Notes: generated by a model from the sequence alone, not told the origin. A stretch of DNA of 64,000 bases from Flagellimonas zhangzhouensis (GCF_900102925.1 NZ_FNKI01000003.1:165452-229451); one strand, 5' to 3'. Shown: positions 46,398 to 56,190, numbered from the stretch's first letter. Numbers and translations: made by a program.

Positions 46398-46499
46398 AGG
46401 GTCTTCTTTTTTTCAGTTGCTAAAAATACGTTAATTGAATTTTTCGCATTTATTGTTCCCGCTAAGCTATAAAATTAGGCATCTACTTCAATTTATTAG

Positions 46500-46507
46500 T
46501 AGATTTG
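46500..46507 (+). promoter_or_regulatory. -7 box of the M14 carboxypeptidase gene
   Basis: TAGATTTG fits TANNTTTG. The M14 ATG (46529) is 21 bases further on. The upstream in-frame TTG at 46505 lies inside this box, which supports the ATG start. Confidence 0.5.
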
Positions 46508-46528
46508 GAGCTACTAATTAACCCAAAC

Positions 46529-48973
46529 ATGACCAGATTTTTATTTTCACTAGTACTTTTATTTTCAATCTCAGTTTCTGCTCAACTTAAATCACCAGCC
46601 GAATTTTTAGGATACGAATTGGGCTCCCAATTTACACGTCACCACGAAGTTGTGGATTATTACGAATATTTGGCCGAACAGGAGCCTGATAGGGTAAAAT
46701 TGACCGTGTATGGAAAAACCAATGAGCGTAGACCTCTAATTATGGCCTATGTTTCTTCTGCGCAAAACATTGCCAATCTTGAAAGCATTCGCCAAGAACA
46801 TCTAAAAAGCACCGAAGGAGGTGGTAGTTCCGACAAAGCCATTGTATGGTTGAGTTACAATGTGCACGGGAACGAAAGTGTGAGTACCGAAGCTTCCATG
46901 CAAACTATTTACGAGCTTTTGACCAAAAAAAGCTCCTATTTGGAAAATACAGTAGTAATTATGGATCCTTGTATCAACCCTGATGGACGTGATCGTTACA
47001 GCAACTGGTACAACCAATACAAAAACACACCTAATCAAGTAGACCCAAACAGTAAGGAGCACCACGAAGGTTGGTGGGGCGGACGAAGCAACCACTATAT
47101 GTTCGATTTGAACCGTGACTGGGCTTGGTTAACTCAAGTGGAAAGTCAGCAACGTTTAAAGCAATTTAACAAGTGGATGCCTCACGTGCATGTTGATTTT
47201 CATGAACAAGGGGTAAACAATCCCTATTATTTTGCTCCAGCAGCTGAGCCTTACCACGAAGTAATCACAGATTTCCAACGTGATTTTCAGGTGACTTTGG
47301 GTAGAAACCACGCGAAATATTTTGATGCCAACGGTTGGTTCTATTTCACTAAAGAAGTATTCGACCTTTTGTACCCAAGTTATGGTGATACCTACCCAAT
47401 TTACAACGGATCTATTGGTATGACCTACGAGCAAGGTGGTGGCGGAAGAGCTGGTTTGGGCATAATCACTGGAAATGGAGACACCCTTACCCTAAAAGAT
47501 AGAATTGACCATCACTTCACCACAGGAATTTCTACGGTTGAAGTGTCCTCTCAAAATGTGGATAAATTGAACAGTGAGTTCAAAAAATTCTACACCAACA
47601 AAAACTTTGCTTACAAAAGCTATGTGTTAAAAGGTGATGAGGATAAATTAAATGCCCTAAAATCTTTGTTGGACAAACACGAAATTGAATACGGAGATCT
47701 TTCCAACGGTTCATACAAGGGATATGACTACAGTTCTGGAAAAAGTGGAAGCATCTCTGTTCAAAACAATGGGATGGTAGTTTCCGTAAATCAACCCAAA
47801 GGGACATTGGTTACCGTTTTATTTGAGCCAAGTGCCAAACTTTCAGATTCATTGACCTATGATATTACAGCTTGGTCCCTACCCTATGCCTATGGTTTGG
47901 ATGCCATTGCATCCACAAGTACTGTAGCAGGGCAAGATGTTACCAAAAGCGCAAAAAACACCAGTATAACTTCTGGAAGCTATGCTTATCTTACGGATTG
48001 GAACAGCATGAACGATGCTAAATTCTTGGCAGAACTTTTAAAAGAAGGTATTCGTGTTCGTAAGGCTGACCATCCATTTTCCATCGAAGGAAAATCTTTT
48101 GCAAGAGGTACACTGATCATCACCAAAGGTGATAATGCATTAAAGAACGATTTTACGCAAACGCTTCAAGCCATTGCAAAGAAATACGATAAGAATATTG
48201 CCCCAACCAGCACTGGGTTTGTTGATTCTGGAAAAGATTTTGGTTCCTCTTCCATCCAAATGATTGAAAAGCCAAAAATTGCTGTGTTATCTGGTGGACC
48301 AACTTCTACCTTACGTTTTGGAGAAATTTGGCATTTCTTCGAGCAGCAATTGCATTATCCATTAACAGTTTTGGATGATGATTATGCCAGCCGCGTGGAT
48401 TTGAACGAATACAATGTTTTAATCCTACCTGATGGTCGTTACGGTAATCATTTTAATGAAGATCAACTTTCCAAAATAAAGGATTGGGTAAGAAATGGTG
48501 GTAAACTTGTTGCCATGGGCGGTTCTATTAATGCTATTGACGGAGAAAAAGGTTTTGGCATCAAGAGAAATGAAATGGACAAGGAGCCAGAAAAAAATAC
48601 GCCACAACCCTATGAAGATTGGGAAAGAGAACGCATTAAAGGCGCCATCACAGGAGCTATATTTAAAGCCAAGGTGGACAACACCAACCCACTTGCCTAC
48701 GGATACGGTAAAGATTATTTTTCTTTAAAACTTGGAAGCAGCAGCTATGCCTATCTAACTAATGGAAATGCTGTTTATTTAGAGAAAGATGCCAAACCAT
48801 TTTCTGGTTTTGCAGGTAGCGAAGCACAAAAAGAAATATCGGAATCCTTGGTTTTCGGACTGGAAAACTACGGTCGTGGCCAAGTGGTGTATATGGTGGA
48901 CAATCCATTGTTCCGAGGATTTTGGGAAAACGGAAAACTGTTTTTTGCCAATGCCCTATTTATGGTGGACTAA
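46529..48973 (+). CDS. Secreted M14-family zinc carboxypeptidase
   Basis: 814 residues from ATG 46529. Signal peptide MTRFLFSLVLLFSISVSAQ. The M14 catalytic domain (about 30-370) has zinc ligands His113 and Glu116 in NVHGNES and His225 in VDFHEQG, substrate-binding NRDW (about 195-198) and a likely catalytic Glu in GMTYEQGG. A long C-terminal part (about 480-814) includes a GATase1-like segment (IAVLSGGPTSTLRFGEIWHFFEQQ, YNVLILPDG). It should trim peptides in the periplasm or outside the cell; many marine Bacteroidota carry such large M14 peptidases. A terminator follows. Confidence 0.92.
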   Translation: MTRFLFSLVLLFSISVSAQLKSPAEFLGYELGSQFTRHHEVVDYYEYLAEQEPDRVKLTVYGKTNERRPLIMAYVSSAQNIANLESIRQEHLKSTEGGGSSDKAIVWLSYNVHGNESVSTEASMQTIYELLTKKSSYLENTVVIMDPCINPDGRDRYSNWYNQYKNTPNQVDPNSKEHHEGWWGGRSNHYMFDLNRDWAWLTQVESQQRLKQFNKWMPHVHVDFHEQGVNNPYYFAPAAEPYHEVITDFQRDFQVTLGRNHAKYFDANGWFYFTKEVFDLLYPSYGDTYPIYNGSIGMTYEQGGGGRAGLGIITGNGDTLTLKDRIDHHFTTGISTVEVSSQNVDKLNSEFKKFYTNKNFAYKSYVLKGDEDKLNALKSLLDKHEIEYGDLSNGSYKGYDYSSGKSGSISVQNNGMVVSVNQPKGTLVTVLFEPSAKLSDSLTYDITAWSLPYAYGLDAIASTSTVAGQDVTKSAKNTSITSGSYAYLTDWNSMNDAKFLAELLKEGIRVRKADHPFSIEGKSFARGTLIITKGDNALKNDFTQTLQAIAKKYDKNIAPTSTGFVDSGKDFGSSSIQMIEKPKIAVLSGGPTSTLRFGEIWHFFEQQLHYPLTVLDDDYASRVDLNEYNVLILPDGRYGNHFNEDQLSKIKDWVRNGGKLVAMGGSINAIDGEKGFGIKRNEMDKEPEKNTPQPYEDWERERIKGAITGAIFKAKVDNTNPLAYGYGKDYFSLKLGSSSYAYLTNGNAVYLEKDAKPFSGFAGSEAQKEISESLVFGLENYGRGQVVYMVDNPLFRGFWENGKLFFANALFMVD

Positions 48974-49002
48974 AAAGCACTTTAACCAAGGTTAAACAAA
49001 GT

Positions 49003-49039
49003 AAACCAACCAGTTAAGATTTAATTGGTTGGTTTTTTT
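49003..49039 (+). terminator. Terminator of the M14 carboxypeptidase gene
   Basis: AAACCAACCAGTTAA and TTAATTGGTTGGTTT pair along the whole arm with one G-T pair, and a T run follows. It starts 30 bases after the stop. Confidence 0.9.
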
Positions 49040-49090
49040 GTGTCCAAAATTTTGTATATTTAATAAAAGGAACAAAAGAAAATTGCGGAA

Positions 49091-50404
49091 ATGAAACTCA
49101 GTAACCCTACAATCAAGAAAACTCAAATTATACGGAACGCACTATTTATTTGTGCGACATTTCTATTTTTTGGAATCAATCAATCTTTGGCATTCCAAGA
49201 GCAACCAGGTGTTGATTTTGATGAATACCGAGGTGAAGTTGTGGATGCGGAATCCAATAAAGCGTTGGTATTTGCCACACTCACCGTGGAAGGCACCAAC
49301 ATTAGCACCATAACCAATACGGAAGGCAACTTTTTGCTTAAAATCCCAAAGAACATCAACAGTTCCAATGTGATTGTTTCTTTCTTGGGCTACAAAACAA
49401 CCTCTGTCCCTATTTCATCACTGGAGAAAGAAGGAAATAAAATTTCTTTGATGGTCTCTGTTACTCAATTATCGGAAATCAACATCAATGCACCCAAGGA
49501 TGCAAAGGCATTAGTTAGAGCAACAATGGCAAAAAGGGACGATAATTATTTTAACGATCCTTCCTTAATGACCGCATTTTATAGGGAAACCATTAAAAAG
49601 CGAAGAAAAAATGTTTCTTTGGCTGAAGCTGTAGTCAACATATATAAAACACCTTATACTTCAACCAAAGATGATGCGGTCGAGTTATACAAAGCACGAA
49701 AAAGTACCGATTACACCAAGTTGGATACCGTTGCACTAAAACTTCAGGGCGGCCCTTACAACACCCTTTATGTGGATATCATGAAATATCCCGAATATAT
49801 CTTTTCCAGTGAGGCGATTGACGATTACAAATTCACTTTTGATCGTTCTACCCGAATCAATGATAAATTGATTTATGTGATCCGATTCAATCAATTGGAG
49901 CATATTTTGGAACCTTTGTATCAAGGTGAATTATATATTGATGTGGAAAACAACACGCTCACCAATGCCACTTTCACGCTTAACATAATAGACCGTGAAA
50001 AAGCAGCAAAACTTTTTGTTCGCAGAAAACCAGCCAGAGTTGATGTTTGGCCAACTGAAGTTTCATATCGTGTGGATTATCGCGAGAAAAATGAAAAATG
50101 GTACTACGGATACAGCAGTGTTTTTATGGAATTCAAAGTGGATTGGCAAGGAAAATTGTTCAACTCCACCTATAGTATGAATGCCGAAATGGCCATTACG
50201 GATTGGGAATTAAATGCAACTGGAGATTTGCCAAGATACCGTGAGCGCATTAAAAGATCCATTATTTTAAGTGATGAAGCCACTGGATTTTCCGATCCTA
50301 GTTTTTGGGGGGAATACAACATTATAGAACCAGAACAATCCATTGAATCAGCAATCAGAAAAATCCAAAGACAACTGCGTCGCACTGAGCGAAATAGCGA
50401 TTAA
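49091..50404 (+). CDS. Carboxypeptidase-like regulatory domain envelope protein
   Basis: 437 residues. A signal sequence (FICATFLFFGINQSLAFQ) is followed by a CarboxypepD_reg-like beta-sandwich (about 45-135; YRGEVVDAESNKALVFATLTVEGTNISTITNTEGNFLLKIP). A large domain (about 145-420) with FYRETIKKRRKNVSLAEAVVNIYKTPY follows, rich in strands. The N-terminal sandwich is the one found at the start of SusC/TonB receptors and DUF5686 proteins, but there is no barrel here. Function unknown; a periplasmic or outer-membrane location is likely. A possible box TATATTTA lies at 49055-49062. Confidence 0.82.
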   Translation: MKLSNPTIKKTQIIRNALFICATFLFFGINQSLAFQEQPGVDFDEYRGEVVDAESNKALVFATLTVEGTNISTITNTEGNFLLKIPKNINSSNVIVSFLGYKTTSVPISSLEKEGNKISLMVSVTQLSEININAPKDAKALVRATMAKRDDNYFNDPSLMTAFYRETIKKRRKNVSLAEAVVNIYKTPYTSTKDDAVELYKARKSTDYTKLDTVALKLQGGPYNTLYVDIMKYPEYIFSSEAIDDYKFTFDRSTRINDKLIYVIRFNQLEHILEPLYQGELYIDVENNTLTNATFTLNIIDREKAAKLFVRRKPARVDVWPTEVSYRVDYREKNEKWYYGYSSVFMEFKVDWQGKLFNSTYSMNAEMAITDWELNATGDLPRYRERIKRSIILSDEATGFSDPSFWGEYNIIEPEQSIESAIRKIQRQLRRTERNSD

Positions 50405-50465
50405 ATCTAGTTTTTGTTTAAAATTTTATGGATTTTTACCTTCGTTTTGAAATAACCCCTACATA

Positions 50466-51518
50466 ATGTCCAAACGAAGAAGTTTTCTTAAGTCTGTTAC
50501 TGCTCTAGGAACCGCATCGTTGTTGCCGCAAATTAATTTGGCTTCAACCAATAAATCGGTGCAACCTCCTAAAATCAAGCCCAGTAAAATTAAACAAGGG
50601 GATACTATTGGATTGGTCGCTCCTGGCTTTGCCATTAAAACAGAATCACTTTATCTGGCGTTGGACACCTTGGTCAAAATGGGTTATAAAACGCATCATA
50701 CCCAAAGAATAATAGGGAATTATGGGTATTTCAGCAATACTGACGAAGAACGCGCAAAGGACATCAACGAAATGTTCGCCAACCCCGATATCGATGTAAT
50801 ACTTTGCGCTCGTGGCGGATACGGGTCAACCCGCATTTTGGATATGTTGGATTATGAACTGATCAAAAATAATCCAAAGCCATTTATAGGGTTCAGTGAC
50901 ATCACCGCAATAATTAATACCATTTATCAAAAAACGGGATTGGTAGCATTTCACGGTCCAATGGGCAGCACCATTGATGATGAGTATAGCCAAATGTACC
51001 TCCATAAAATATTGATGGACATGGAGAAACCCCTCCATTTAAAAAACGCCATTTTAAACGACCCTAAATTATATCGCAATAGTGAATATTACCGATATAC
51101 CATTTCCTACGGTTCTTGCCAAGGCGAAATGGTCGGAGGAAGTTTAACTTTGGTCACGGCTATGATCGGCACCCCTTACGAAATTGATTTTACAGATAAA
51201 ATCGTTTTTTTGGAAGAAGTGGAAGAAGCTCCGTACCGCATTGACCGCATGTTGACCCAATTGGTACAAAATGAATCTTTCCAAAAAGCCAGAGGTATTG
51301 TTTTTGGGGTTTTTAAAGGTTGTGACCGTCAAAAAGTAAGTGAAAATTTTATTCTTAAGGAAGTGATCATGGACCGAATAGCTCCTTTGGGCATTCCTGC
51401 CGCCTATGGACTGAGTTTTGGCCACGTTACAAATAACCTAACCCTCCCCATAGGCGTAGAAGTTTATTTTGATGCCACAAAAAAACGGCTCAGATTGTTG
51501 GAACCAGCCGTTTCTTAG
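50466..51518 (+). CDS. Tat-exported LD-carboxypeptidase (S66 family)
   Basis: 350 residues. The N terminus MSKRRSFLKSVTALGTASLLPQ is a twin-arginine signal (RRSFLK). The mature part is an S66 LD-carboxypeptidase: GDTIGLVAPGF, ILCARGGYGSTRILD, nucleophile Ser144 in GFSDITAI, Glu in FLEEVEEAPYRIDRML and His in LSFGHVTNN. It cleaves the terminal D-Ala from tetrapeptides of peptidoglycan. The E. coli enzyme LdcA is cytosolic, so export by Tat implies action in the periplasm. The 3' end contains the terminator hairpin of the convergent rocD. Confidence 0.92.
   Translation: MSKRRSFLKSVTALGTASLLPQINLASTNKSVQPPKIKPSKIKQGDTIGLVAPGFAIKTESLYLALDTLVKMGYKTHHTQRIIGNYGYFSNTDEERAKDINEMFANPDIDVILCARGGYGSTRILDMLDYELIKNNPKPFIGFSDITAIINTIYQKTGLVAFHGPMGSTIDDEYSQMYLHKILMDMEKPLHLKNAILNDPKLYRNSEYYRYTISYGSCQGEMVGGSLTLVTAMIGTPYEIDFTDKIVFLEEVEEAPYRIDRMLTQLVQNESFQKARGIVFGVFKGCDRQKVSENFILKEVIMDRIAPLGIPAAYGLSFGHVTNNLTLPIGVEVYFDATKKRLRLLEPAVS
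51483..51513 (-). terminator. Terminator of rocD embedded in the LD-carboxypeptidase gene end
   Basis: AAACGGCT and AGCCGTTT pair across a 15-base loop. On the minus strand the stem follows the rocD stop (51524) and leads into a run of seven T. It lies inside the last codons of the convergent gene. Confidence 0.65.
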
Positions 51519-51523
51519 TCAAC

Positions 51524-52768
51524 TTATTTTTTGAATTCCTGTAGGGTTTTAATAATGATTCCTACACAATCCATCAATTGCTCTCGATTCATCACCAAAG
51601 GTGGTGCAAAACGAATAATATTTCCGTGAGTAGGCTTGGCCAACAGACCATTCTCCTTTAAGGCCATGCAAATGTCCCAAGCAGTGGAACTATCTTCCGT
51701 GTCGTTGATCAAAATGGCATTCAACAATCCTTTACCACGAACTTTAACCACCAAATCATTAGTGGGAATAAATTTGTTCAGCTCTCTTCGGAATACTTCA
51801 CCCAATTCTTGGGCATTTTGCGCCAAGTTTTCGTCTTTTATCACTTCCAAGGCAGCCATTGCAACAGCTGCGGCCACTGGATTACCTCCAAAGGTACTTC
51901 CATGACTACCAGGAGTAATCACCTCCATAATGTTATCATTGGCCAAAACTGCAGAAACTGGATACACCCCTCCTGAAATGGCTTTTCCCAAAATCAATAT
52001 ATCGGGTTTCACCTCCTCATGGTCCACAGCTAACATCTTTCCGGTACGCGCAATTCCTGTTTGTACTTCATCTGCAATGAACAACACATTGTATTTTTCA
52101 CAAAGGGCCTTCGCTTTTTTCAAATACCCCTCGGATGGCACATATACTCCAGCTTCCCCTTGAATAGGTTCCACTAAAAATCCTGCTGCATGTGGATTGC
52201 TTTCCAAAGCTTTTTCCAAAGCTGCCAGATTATCATATTCTATTTTGATAAAACCTTCGGTAAAAGGACCGTAATTATCCTTGGCAACTGGGTCGTTGGA
52301 AAAGGAAATGATTGTTGTAGTCCTCCCGTGGAAATTGTTCTCACATACAATGATCTGTGCTTGATTTTCAGGAATACCCTTTTTCTCGTATGCCCATCTT
52401 CTGCAGATCTTTAATGCAGTTTCTACCGCCTCGGCACCAGTATTCATGGGCAAAAGTTTATCAAAACCAAAGGTTTCGGTGGCATATTGCTCATAGGTGC
52501 CCAACATGTCATTGTAAAAGGCTCTAGAAGTTAAAGTCAATGTTTTGGCTTGTTCCACCATGGCCCCAACAATTTTAGGGTGACAATGCCCTTGGTTTAC
52601 TGCAGAATAGGCAGAAAGAAAATCGTAATATTTTTTTCCTTCCACATCCCAAACATAAACGCCTTCTCCCCTACTCAAAACCACAGGTAGTGGGTGATAA
52701 TTGTGCGCTCCGTACTTGTTTTCCAAATCTATCGCTTGCTGCGATGTTAAATGCTCTAAAACAGCCAT
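51524..52768 (-). CDS. rocD: Ornithine--oxo-acid aminotransferase
   Basis: 414 residues, class III PLP aminotransferase. Segments typical of RocD are [72 protein letters not shown], and the PLP Lys in [18 protein letters not shown] with [12 protein letters not shown] just before it. It converts ornithine and 2-oxoglutarate to glutamate semialdehyde, linking arginine breakdown to proline and glutamate. It is a single-gene unit. The 223 bases upstream contain only probable promoter sequence (TAATTTTA-like). Confidence 0.95.
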   Translation of the reverse strand: MAVLEHLTSQQAIDLENKYGAHNYHPLPVVLSRGEGVYVWDVEGKKYYDFLSAYSAVNQGHCHPKIVGAMVEQAKTLTLTSRAFYNDMLGTYEQYATETFGFDKLLPMNTGAEAVETALKICRRWAYEKKGIPENQAQIIVCENNFHGRTTTIISFSNDPVAKDNYGPFTEGFIKIEYDNLAALEKALESNPHAAGFLVEPIQGEAGVYVPSEGYLKKAKALCEKYNVLFIADEVQTGIARTGKMLAVDHEEVKPDILILGKAISGGVYPVSAVLANDNIMEVITPGSHGSTFGGNPVAAAVAMAALEVIKDENLAQNAQELGEVFRRELNKFIPTNDLVVKVRGKGLLNAILINDTEDSSTAWDICMALKENGLLAKPTHGNIIRFAPPLVMNREQLMDCVGIIIKTLQEFKK

Positions 52769-52979
52769 TTAAATACTTTTTTAAAATTATTAAAACAACT
52801 ATTCCTACAATACCTTTATTCTTTCGAGGACTCGAAAAAGCAGCGTGGGAGAGAAATCATCCCTGAAGAGCCTGCAAATTACAAATTATTGTGTAAAAAT
52901 TATCCAATTATTGGTTGCACAATCAAAAAGTTTAGGGGCAATTTAAGAGCCCAGTTTCTGTGTAATTATAAAAAGAACT

Positions 52980-52987
52980 TACTTTTG
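52980..52987 (+). promoter_or_regulatory. -7 box of rlmD, start-proximal
   Basis: TACTTTTG is a perfect TANNTTTG and ends four bases before the rlmD ATG at 52992. The upstream TTTCTG (52955-52960) is a possible -33 element with a 19-base spacer. The transcript is predicted to be leaderless. Confidence 0.6.
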
Positions 52988-52991
52988 CGGC

Positions 52992-54404
52992 ATGCGAAAA
53001 AAGAACAGGCGACAAACATTTGAAAATGTTGAAGTAATCGATGCCGGAGCCAAAGGAAAAACTGTGGCCAAGGCACCCGACGGACGTGTAATTTTTCTAT
53101 CCAATGCAGTTCCGGGTGATGTGGTGGATGTAATGACCACCAAAAAAAGAAAGGCATATTTTGAAGGGGTGGCTACGGATTTTCATACGCTTTCGGATAA
53201 AAGAACAGAACCCGTTTGTGAGCATTTTGGAACTTGTGGCGGATGTAAATGGCAAAATATGGGCTATGAGCATCAACTGTATTTTAAACAACGGGAAGTT
53301 GAAAACAACCTAAAACGAATAGGTCATTTGGAATTGCCCGAGATCACACCCATACTAGGTTCCAAAAAACAGTATTTCTATAGAAATAAAATGGAATTTT
53401 CATTCTCCAGCAGCAGATGGCTTACACAAGAAGAGATTAATTCCGATACCGAAATTGACGACAGAAATGCCCTAGGATTCCATATTCCAGGGATGTGGGA
53501 TAAGATTTTGGACATTAAAAAATGTCATTTACAACAAGATCCATCCAATGCCATTCGCTTGGCCGTAAAAGATTTTGCCAACGCCAATGGACTATCTTTT
53601 TTCAATCCTAGAAAGCAAGAAGGGCTATTGCGTACGTTGATGATCAGAACAGCTTCAACAGGAGAAATCATGGTCTTGATTCAATTTTTTGAGGATGATA
53701 TGGAGCATAGAGAACTGCTCTTGAATCATTTGAAAGCTGAGTTTCCTGAAATTACTTCTCTATTATATGTGATCAACTCAAAACAAAACGATACCATTTA
53801 CGATCAAAACATTATTTGTTTTGCAGGTCGTGACCATATTTTTGAAGAAATGGAAGGATTGCATTTTAAAATCAATGCAAAATCTTTCTACCAGACAAAT
53901 TCAGAACAAGCCTATGAATTGTACAAGATAACCCGAGAATTTGCAGGGCTTTCCGGCAACGAATTGGTGTACGATTTATATACGGGAACAGGCACCATAG
54001 CACAGTTTATTTCTAAAAATGCAAAAAAAGTAGTTGGTGTTGAGTCGGTGCCCGAGGCTATTGAAGATGCAAAGGCAAATGCTATCCACAATAAAATTGA
54101 GAATGTGGACTTTTATGTGGGTGATATGAAAAATGTGTTCAATGAGGAGTTTATAGCCCAACACGGTCAACCAGACATAATTATTACCGACCCACCAAGG
54201 GATGGAATGCACAAAGATGTGGTAGAGCAGTTATTGCGTGTGGCGCCGCCCAAAATTGTATACGTTAGCTGCAACAGTGCAACCCAAGCTCGGGATTTGG
54301 CCCTTATGAAAGAACAGTATCAAGTAAGCAAGGTGCAACCCGTGGATATGTTTCCGCAGACCCACCACGTTGAAAATGTTGTACTTTTGGAAAAACACTT
54401 ATAA
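52992..54404 (+). CDS. rlmD: 23S rRNA (uracil-C5)-methyltransferase (RlmD family)
   Basis: 470 residues. An N-terminal TRAM domain (about 8-65), then a Fe-S cluster set CEHFGTCGGCKWQNM with the fourth Cys in IKKCHLQQ, a SAM domain with LYTGTGTIAQFI, ITDPPRDGMH, and the catalytic Cys in YVSCNSATQARDL. It methylates C5 of a uracil in 23S rRNA; the family also contains the closely related RlmCD and TrmA, and the exact position cannot be read from sequence. A promoter box sits four bases before the ATG. Confidence 0.93.
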   Translation: MRKKNRRQTFENVEVIDAGAKGKTVAKAPDGRVIFLSNAVPGDVVDVMTTKKRKAYFEGVATDFHTLSDKRTEPVCEHFGTCGGCKWQNMGYEHQLYFKQREVENNLKRIGHLELPEITPILGSKKQYFYRNKMEFSFSSSRWLTQEEINSDTEIDDRNALGFHIPGMWDKILDIKKCHLQQDPSNAIRLAVKDFANANGLSFFNPRKQEGLLRTLMIRTASTGEIMVLIQFFEDDMEHRELLLNHLKAEFPEITSLLYVINSKQNDTIYDQNIICFAGRDHIFEEMEGLHFKINAKSFYQTNSEQAYELYKITREFAGLSGNELVYDLYTGTGTIAQFISKNAKKVVGVESVPEAIEDAKANAIHNKIENVDFYVGDMKNVFNEEFIAQHGQPDIIITDPPRDGMHKDVVEQLLRVAPPKIVYVSCNSATQARDLALMKEQYQVSKVQPVDMFPQTHHVENVVLLEKHL

Positions 54405-54435
54405 TGCTTACATTCAAAATTTATAGGTAGCCTAA

Positions 54436-54954
54436 ATGAAAAAAATAATCCCCGTCTTACTAATCGCATTGATCCTATCCTATGTTTCTTCTTGTGAAAA
54501 GGACGATATCTGTGTTGATGGTGACACTCCATATTTGGTCATAGGTTTTTATGACATTGCAGATACCACCGAATTCAAGGAAGTTTCTTCCCTACGAATC
54601 AAAGCTATTGACAATGACAGTGTTTTGGATAACGATTCATTTAATGATCGAGCCGATTCTCCAGACTCCTTACTTGTGCCACTAAGGATTGATAATACCA
54701 ACACATCCTATCAATTTATACTGGACTCCGAAGATGATTCCGAAACCGATCAAGAAACTGGAAATATTGACACTTTGATCATTTCCTATAGTACACGTGA
54801 AGCATTTGTTTCTAGGGCGTGTGGTTTTGTTATGAATTACGACGGAATTAATATTGCCCTTCCTAGTGGTTCAGAGAACTGGATTCAAGATATAAAAGTT
54901 GTGGAATCAACAGTAGAAAATACCAATAACATCCATGTCAAAATATTTCATTAG
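54436..54954 (+). CDS. DUF6452 family lipoprotein
   Basis: 172 residues. The lipoprotein signal MKKIIPVLLIALILSYVSSC (lipid Cys20) is followed by EKDDICVDGDTPYLVIGFYD, the DUF6452 signature, and by a beta-rich domain ending near FVSRACGFVMNYDGI. Function unknown. It follows rlmD by 31 bases and overlaps the DUF6048 gene by 20 bases. I recall the same trio rlmD-DUF6452-DUF6048 from other flavobacteria, suggesting that the two envelope proteins act together. Confidence 0.86.
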   Translation: MKKIIPVLLIALILSYVSSCEKDDICVDGDTPYLVIGFYDIADTTEFKEVSSLRIKAIDNDSVLDNDSFNDRADSPDSLLVPLRIDNTNTSYQFILDSEDDSETDQETGNIDTLIISYSTREAFVSRACGFVMNYDGINIALPSGSENWIQDIKVVESTVENTNNIHVKIFH

Positions 54955-55696
54955 TATTTTTTTGGGCCTGTTACCCATTTTGGGTAAGGCACAGAGCGAA
55001 CCCATAGACCTTCAACAAAAGGATACGGTGGAATACAAAGACCCGTATGGTTTAAGAGTTGGGGTCGATCTAAGCAAGTTGGTGTTGACTTTTGTAGATG
55101 AAGATTATACCGGATTGGAATTGGTTGGTGATTTTCGTTTGACACGAAAACTTTATCTGGCTGCAGAAATTGGAAACGAAACAAAGGCTCAGTCTGAAAA
55201 TTTGGGCAATACTTTGTTGTATAATTTTGAGACTTCTGGAAGCTACATCAAAGCTGGTGTGGATATCAACACCTATACAAACTGGTTTGGCATGAACAAC
55301 GCCATCACCATTGGTGGGAGGTACGCAGTATCAAGTTTTAGCCAAACACTTGGCGATTACAGTATTTATGAAACCGAGCAATTCTTTAATTCCGATTTTT
55401 TGGCAGGCACGGAGCCTAACCGAGAATTTAGTGGACTAACCGCATCTTGGTTGGAGTTTGTAGTAGGTGTAAAAGCTGAATTATTTGCTAATATTTTTAT
55501 TGGGATGAGCGCACGTTTGGGCTTCTTGGTCACCAACACCGAAGACGAGCAGTTTCCGAACTTATGGATTCCTGGATTTAATAAAGTTACGGATGGAAGC
55601 AATTTTGGAGTGAACTATAACTACTCCATTTCCTATTTTCTACCATTGTATAAAAAATCCAGAAACAAAAAAACCGCTGAAACCAGCGAGCAATAA
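54935..55696 (+). CDS. DUF6048 family outer-membrane protein
   Basis: 253 residues. Signal peptide (KYFISIFLGLLPILGKAQ), then YKDPYGLRVGVDLSKLV and strands characteristic of an outer-membrane barrel (LYLAAEIGNE, TSGSYIKAGVDINTY, ITIGGRYAVSSF), ending NFGVNYNYSISYFLPLYK plus a basic tail. It overlaps the DUF6452 lipoprotein gene by 20 bases, so the two are probably made in fixed ratio and may associate in the outer membrane. No enzyme or transport function can be assigned. Confidence 0.85.
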   Translation: MSKYFISIFLGLLPILGKAQSEPIDLQQKDTVEYKDPYGLRVGVDLSKLVLTFVDEDYTGLELVGDFRLTRKLYLAAEIGNETKAQSENLGNTLLYNFETSGSYIKAGVDINTYTNWFGMNNAITIGGRYAVSSFSQTLGDYSIYETEQFFNSDFLAGTEPNREFSGLTASWLEFVVGVKAELFANIFIGMSARLGFLVTNTEDEQFPNLWIPGFNKVTDGSNFGVNYNYSISYFLPLYKKSRNKKTAETSEQ

Positions 55697-55697
55697 A

Positions 55698-56039
55698 ATG
55701 GAACCCACCCGAATAGATTATATTGAATTTAAGTCTACCGACCTATCCAAAACCAAAGCATTTTACCATGCGGCCTTTGGTTGGAATTTTACGGATTATG
55801 GGCCAGCGTATTGTTCATTTTCAGAAAGTGGTGTAGCTGGAGGATTTGAACTTACTGCCGAAGCAATTACCAACGGAGTACTTGTAGTGCTTTATCATTC
55901 AGATTTATTGAATATCAAAGCAAAAATTTCATCTACTGGAGGGGAAATTACAAAGGACATTTTCTCTTTTCCTGGAGGAAGACGATTCCATTTTAAAGAC
56001 CCTTCGGGCAACGAATTGGCCGTTTGGTCCGATCTATAA
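55698..56039 (+). CDS. VOC family (glyoxalase/bleomycin resistance-like) protein
   Basis: 113 residues, one vicinal-oxygen-chelate module pair. IDYIEFKSTDLSKTKAFYHAAFGWNF and FHFKDPSGNELAVWSD are typical of the two beta-alpha-beta-beta-beta units. Likely metal ligands are an acidic residue in YIEF and Glu in NELAVW, but the His seen in glyoxalase I is not obvious. Function unknown. It starts one base after the DUF6048 stop and is followed by a terminator. Confidence 0.88.
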   Translation: MEPTRIDYIEFKSTDLSKTKAFYHAAFGWNFTDYGPAYCSFSESGVAGGFELTAEAITNGVLVVLYHSDLLNIKAKISSTGGEITKDIFSFPGGRRFHFKDPSGNELAVWSDL

Positions 56040-56040
56040 A

Positions 56041-56069
56041 AAAAGCCCCAACGATTGTCGGGGCTTTTT
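56041..56069 (+). terminator. Terminator of the rlmD-VOC operon
   Basis: AAAAGCCCC and GGGGCTTTT form a strong stem with a partly paired 10-base loop, followed by TTC. It starts next to the VOC stop codon. Confidence 0.88.
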
Positions 56070-56190
56070 CATTTACAATTTGGTTGAGTTAGTTAGTTGT
56101 GTTTTTAAAACACGTGCCAAAATAATCAATAATACCATAGCTACCAATTACAATCGGAAACAAAACTTAGTATTTTTGTTGTGCATACAA

